Positions 62,921 through 64,000 of a DNA stretch of 64,000 nucleotides are shown here, in pieces. The notes under the pieces are model-generated. The model was not told the DNA's origin. It worked only from the letters and a program-made list of their open reading frames with translations, and did no database searches. The DNA is from Micromonospora sp. WMMD1120 (GTDB taxonomy: Bacteria > Actinomycetota > Actinomycetes > Mycobacteriales > Micromonosporaceae). Both the position numbers and the translations under genes were made by a program. Within the stretch, counting starts at the first letter, position 1. Each line of letters opens with the position of its first letter. The stretch covers positions 3,814,501 to 3,878,500 of the forward strand of contig NZ_JARUBO010000005.1 of the NCBI RefSeq assembly GCF_029626235.1, given 5' to 3'.

Positions 62921-64000
62921 CCACCACCGGCCGGGCGTCCGTCGCCCGGGGGTGGCGCCGCTGGGCGCCGATGCTCGGGCTGCGCGGGCGACTGCTGGCG
63001 ATCGGCGTGTTCGGCCTCACCGTCGGGCTGGCCCTGGGCGGGATGGTGCTGCTCGGCGCGCTCGGCTACGTGCTCGAGCGGACCGTCGACACCGAGGCGT
63101 TCCGGACCGCCGACGCCGTCGCGTTGCTCGCCGCCGAGGACGCGCTGCCCGATCCGCTGCCGGTGGCCGGAGGACAGGTCCGGGTGCAGGTGATCGACGC
63201 GCAGGGGCGGATCCGGGCCGCCTCGATCGACGCCGATCGGATGGTGCCGATGGTCCGGCCCGAGCGGCTGAACCGCGACGGCCGGCAGCGACTGGAGGCG
63301 GCGGCGGAGCGGGTCGGGCTGGTCGGCCCGGTCCGGGTGGTCGCCGTGCCGGCCGGCACGGCGGACGACCCGCGCTTCGTGCTGGTCGCCCGTTCGATGG
63401 CCGACGTGCGACACAGCATGCACGTGGTCCGGACCATCCTGTTGATCGCGTTTCCGCTGCTGGTGGCGGTGCTCGCCGCTGTGGCGTGGCGGGTGGTCGG
63501 CGCCACCCTGCGGCCGGTCGAGGCGTTACGCCGAGGCGCCGAGGAGATCACCGGGCGGGCCGGCGCCGGTCGACTGCCGCTGCCCGCGTCGGCCGACGAG
63601 ATCCACCGCCTGGCGGTCACCCTCAACGGCATGCTCGACCGGCTGGAGTCCGCCCGCGCCCGTCAGCGGGCCTTCGTCTCCGACGCCGCCCACGAGCTGC
63701 GCAGCCCGTTGACCAACATCCGTACCGAGCTGGAGGTCGCCCAGCGACTGGCGGACCGCACGGACTGGACGGCGGTGACCAGCAATCTGCTCGCCGACAC
63801 CGACCGGTTGAGCCGGCTGGTGGACGACCTCCTGCTGCTGGCCCGGCTGGACGAGACCCCGCCGGTCCGGGGGACCGGTCCGGTGGAGCTGGGCGCCCTG
63901 CTGGCCGAGGTCGCGGGCCGCTACCCGTCGCCGCCGGTGCGGGTGACGCCGTCGGCGGGCCCGCTCTGGACGGTCGGCAACCCCGACGAGCTGCGGCGGG
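62917..64000 (+). CDS. Sensor histidine kinase, 3' end cut by window edge
   Basis: 361 residues visible. Two membrane helices (about 25-55 and 170-193) enclose an extracytoplasmic sensor domain. HAMP (about 195-245) and the HisKA dimerisation helix with the H-box SDAAHELRSPLTNIRTE follow. The ATPase domain begins near the window end at the N-box region (NPDELRR) and is incomplete here. Translated by coupling with the preceding response regulator. Confidence 0.92.
   Translation, partial: MTTTGRASVARGWRRWAPMLGLRGRLLAIGVFGLTVGLALGGMVLLGALGYVLERTVDTEAFRTADAVALLAAEDALPDPLPVAGGQVRVQVIDAQGRIRAASIDADRMVPMVRPERLNRDGRQRLEAAAERVGLVGPVRVVAVPAGTADDPRFVLVARSMADVRHSMHVVRTILLIAFPLLVAVLAAVAWRVVGATLRPVEALRRGAEEITGRAGAGRLPLPASADEIHRLAVTLNGMLDRLESARARQRAFVSDAAHELRSPLTNIRTELEVAQRLADRTDWTAVTSNLLADTDRLSRLVDDLLLLARLDETPPVRGTGPVELGALLAEVAGRYPSPPVRVTPSAGPLWTVGNPDELRR

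Overview
The window is very GC-rich and reads as chromosome from an actinomycete, most probably Micromonosporaceae (Micromonospora or Salinispora type). The family content supports this: an F420-dependent luciferase-like oxidoreductase, a DosR/DosS-type pair, a XRE-DUF5753/DUF397 pair, a HelR-type RNA polymerase recycling ATPase, a DivIVA-domain protein, Spo0M, an ECF42-like sigma factor with its YCII/DGPF partner, and frequent GTG/TTG starts with GTGA or ATGA gene overlaps. No plasmid, prophage, insertion sequence or CRISPR array is visible. The taxonomic placement is an inference from gene families and base composition only.

Layout. 0-9 kb: a polysaccharide deacetylase lipoprotein cut by the left edge, a cytochrome P450, a methyltransferase, a secreted C-anchored protein, a large M36 metalloprotease, an AlkB-type alkane monooxygenase, a DinB-like protein and a TetR regulator. 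9.5-10.8 kb: two tRNA clusters (Gly-Cys-Val and Gly-Val), each closed by a strong hairpin, flanking a DUF6458 protein coupled to a stub of a winged-helix regulator. 10.8-18.4 kb: a four-gene operon of two FtsX-type permeases and two ABC ATPases, one with an AbrB-like tail, next to a truncated ECF sigma factor.

18.8-31 kb is the most interesting part, a compact DosR-type dormancy/redox island. It holds a DosR-like regulator, a DosS-like GAF sensor kinase that keeps the heme-ligand His, two Acg-family nitroreductases, a P-type ATPase fused to a hemerythrin domain, phosphoketolase and two tandem Usp proteins. I find five copies of one asymmetric 14-bp motif (GGGACSNNCGGCCC, one copy degenerate). 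Each is oriented toward a start codon of this set, so the island appears to be a self-contained regulon. It is followed by a small HTH gene plus Clp N-domain gene under a promoter whose -35 and -10 are both covered by a GTCAAC-N4-GTTGAC operator, probably read as a leaderless mRNA.

31-38 kb: lipid kinase, YihY, a tandem PAP2 phosphatase, an endonuclease/phosphatase-family protein, an alpha/beta hydrolase and an F420 oxidoreductase. 38-50 kb: glycan use. A secreted GH5 mannanase with CBM2 lies behind a perfect 16-bp operator; then a sugar ABC importer with a GH36 alpha-galactosidase, and divergently a GH42 beta-galactosidase with a DeoR regulator. Together these suggest galactomannan or galactoside catabolism. 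An SMR pump and an ECF42-like sigma factor (probable CTG start) plus its YCII partner lie between.

50-54 kb contains three copies of a long palindromic intergenic repeat (one with perfect 34-bp arms) bracketing DivIVA, XRE/DUF397 and HEAT-repeat genes. 53.5-64 kb: Spo0M, a membrane protein, a tandem glycerophosphodiesterase, HelR (with an opposing promoter and an immediate terminator at its start codon), an SGNH hydrolase, a LolA-like protein, and an OmpR-type two-component system whose kinase runs off the right edge.
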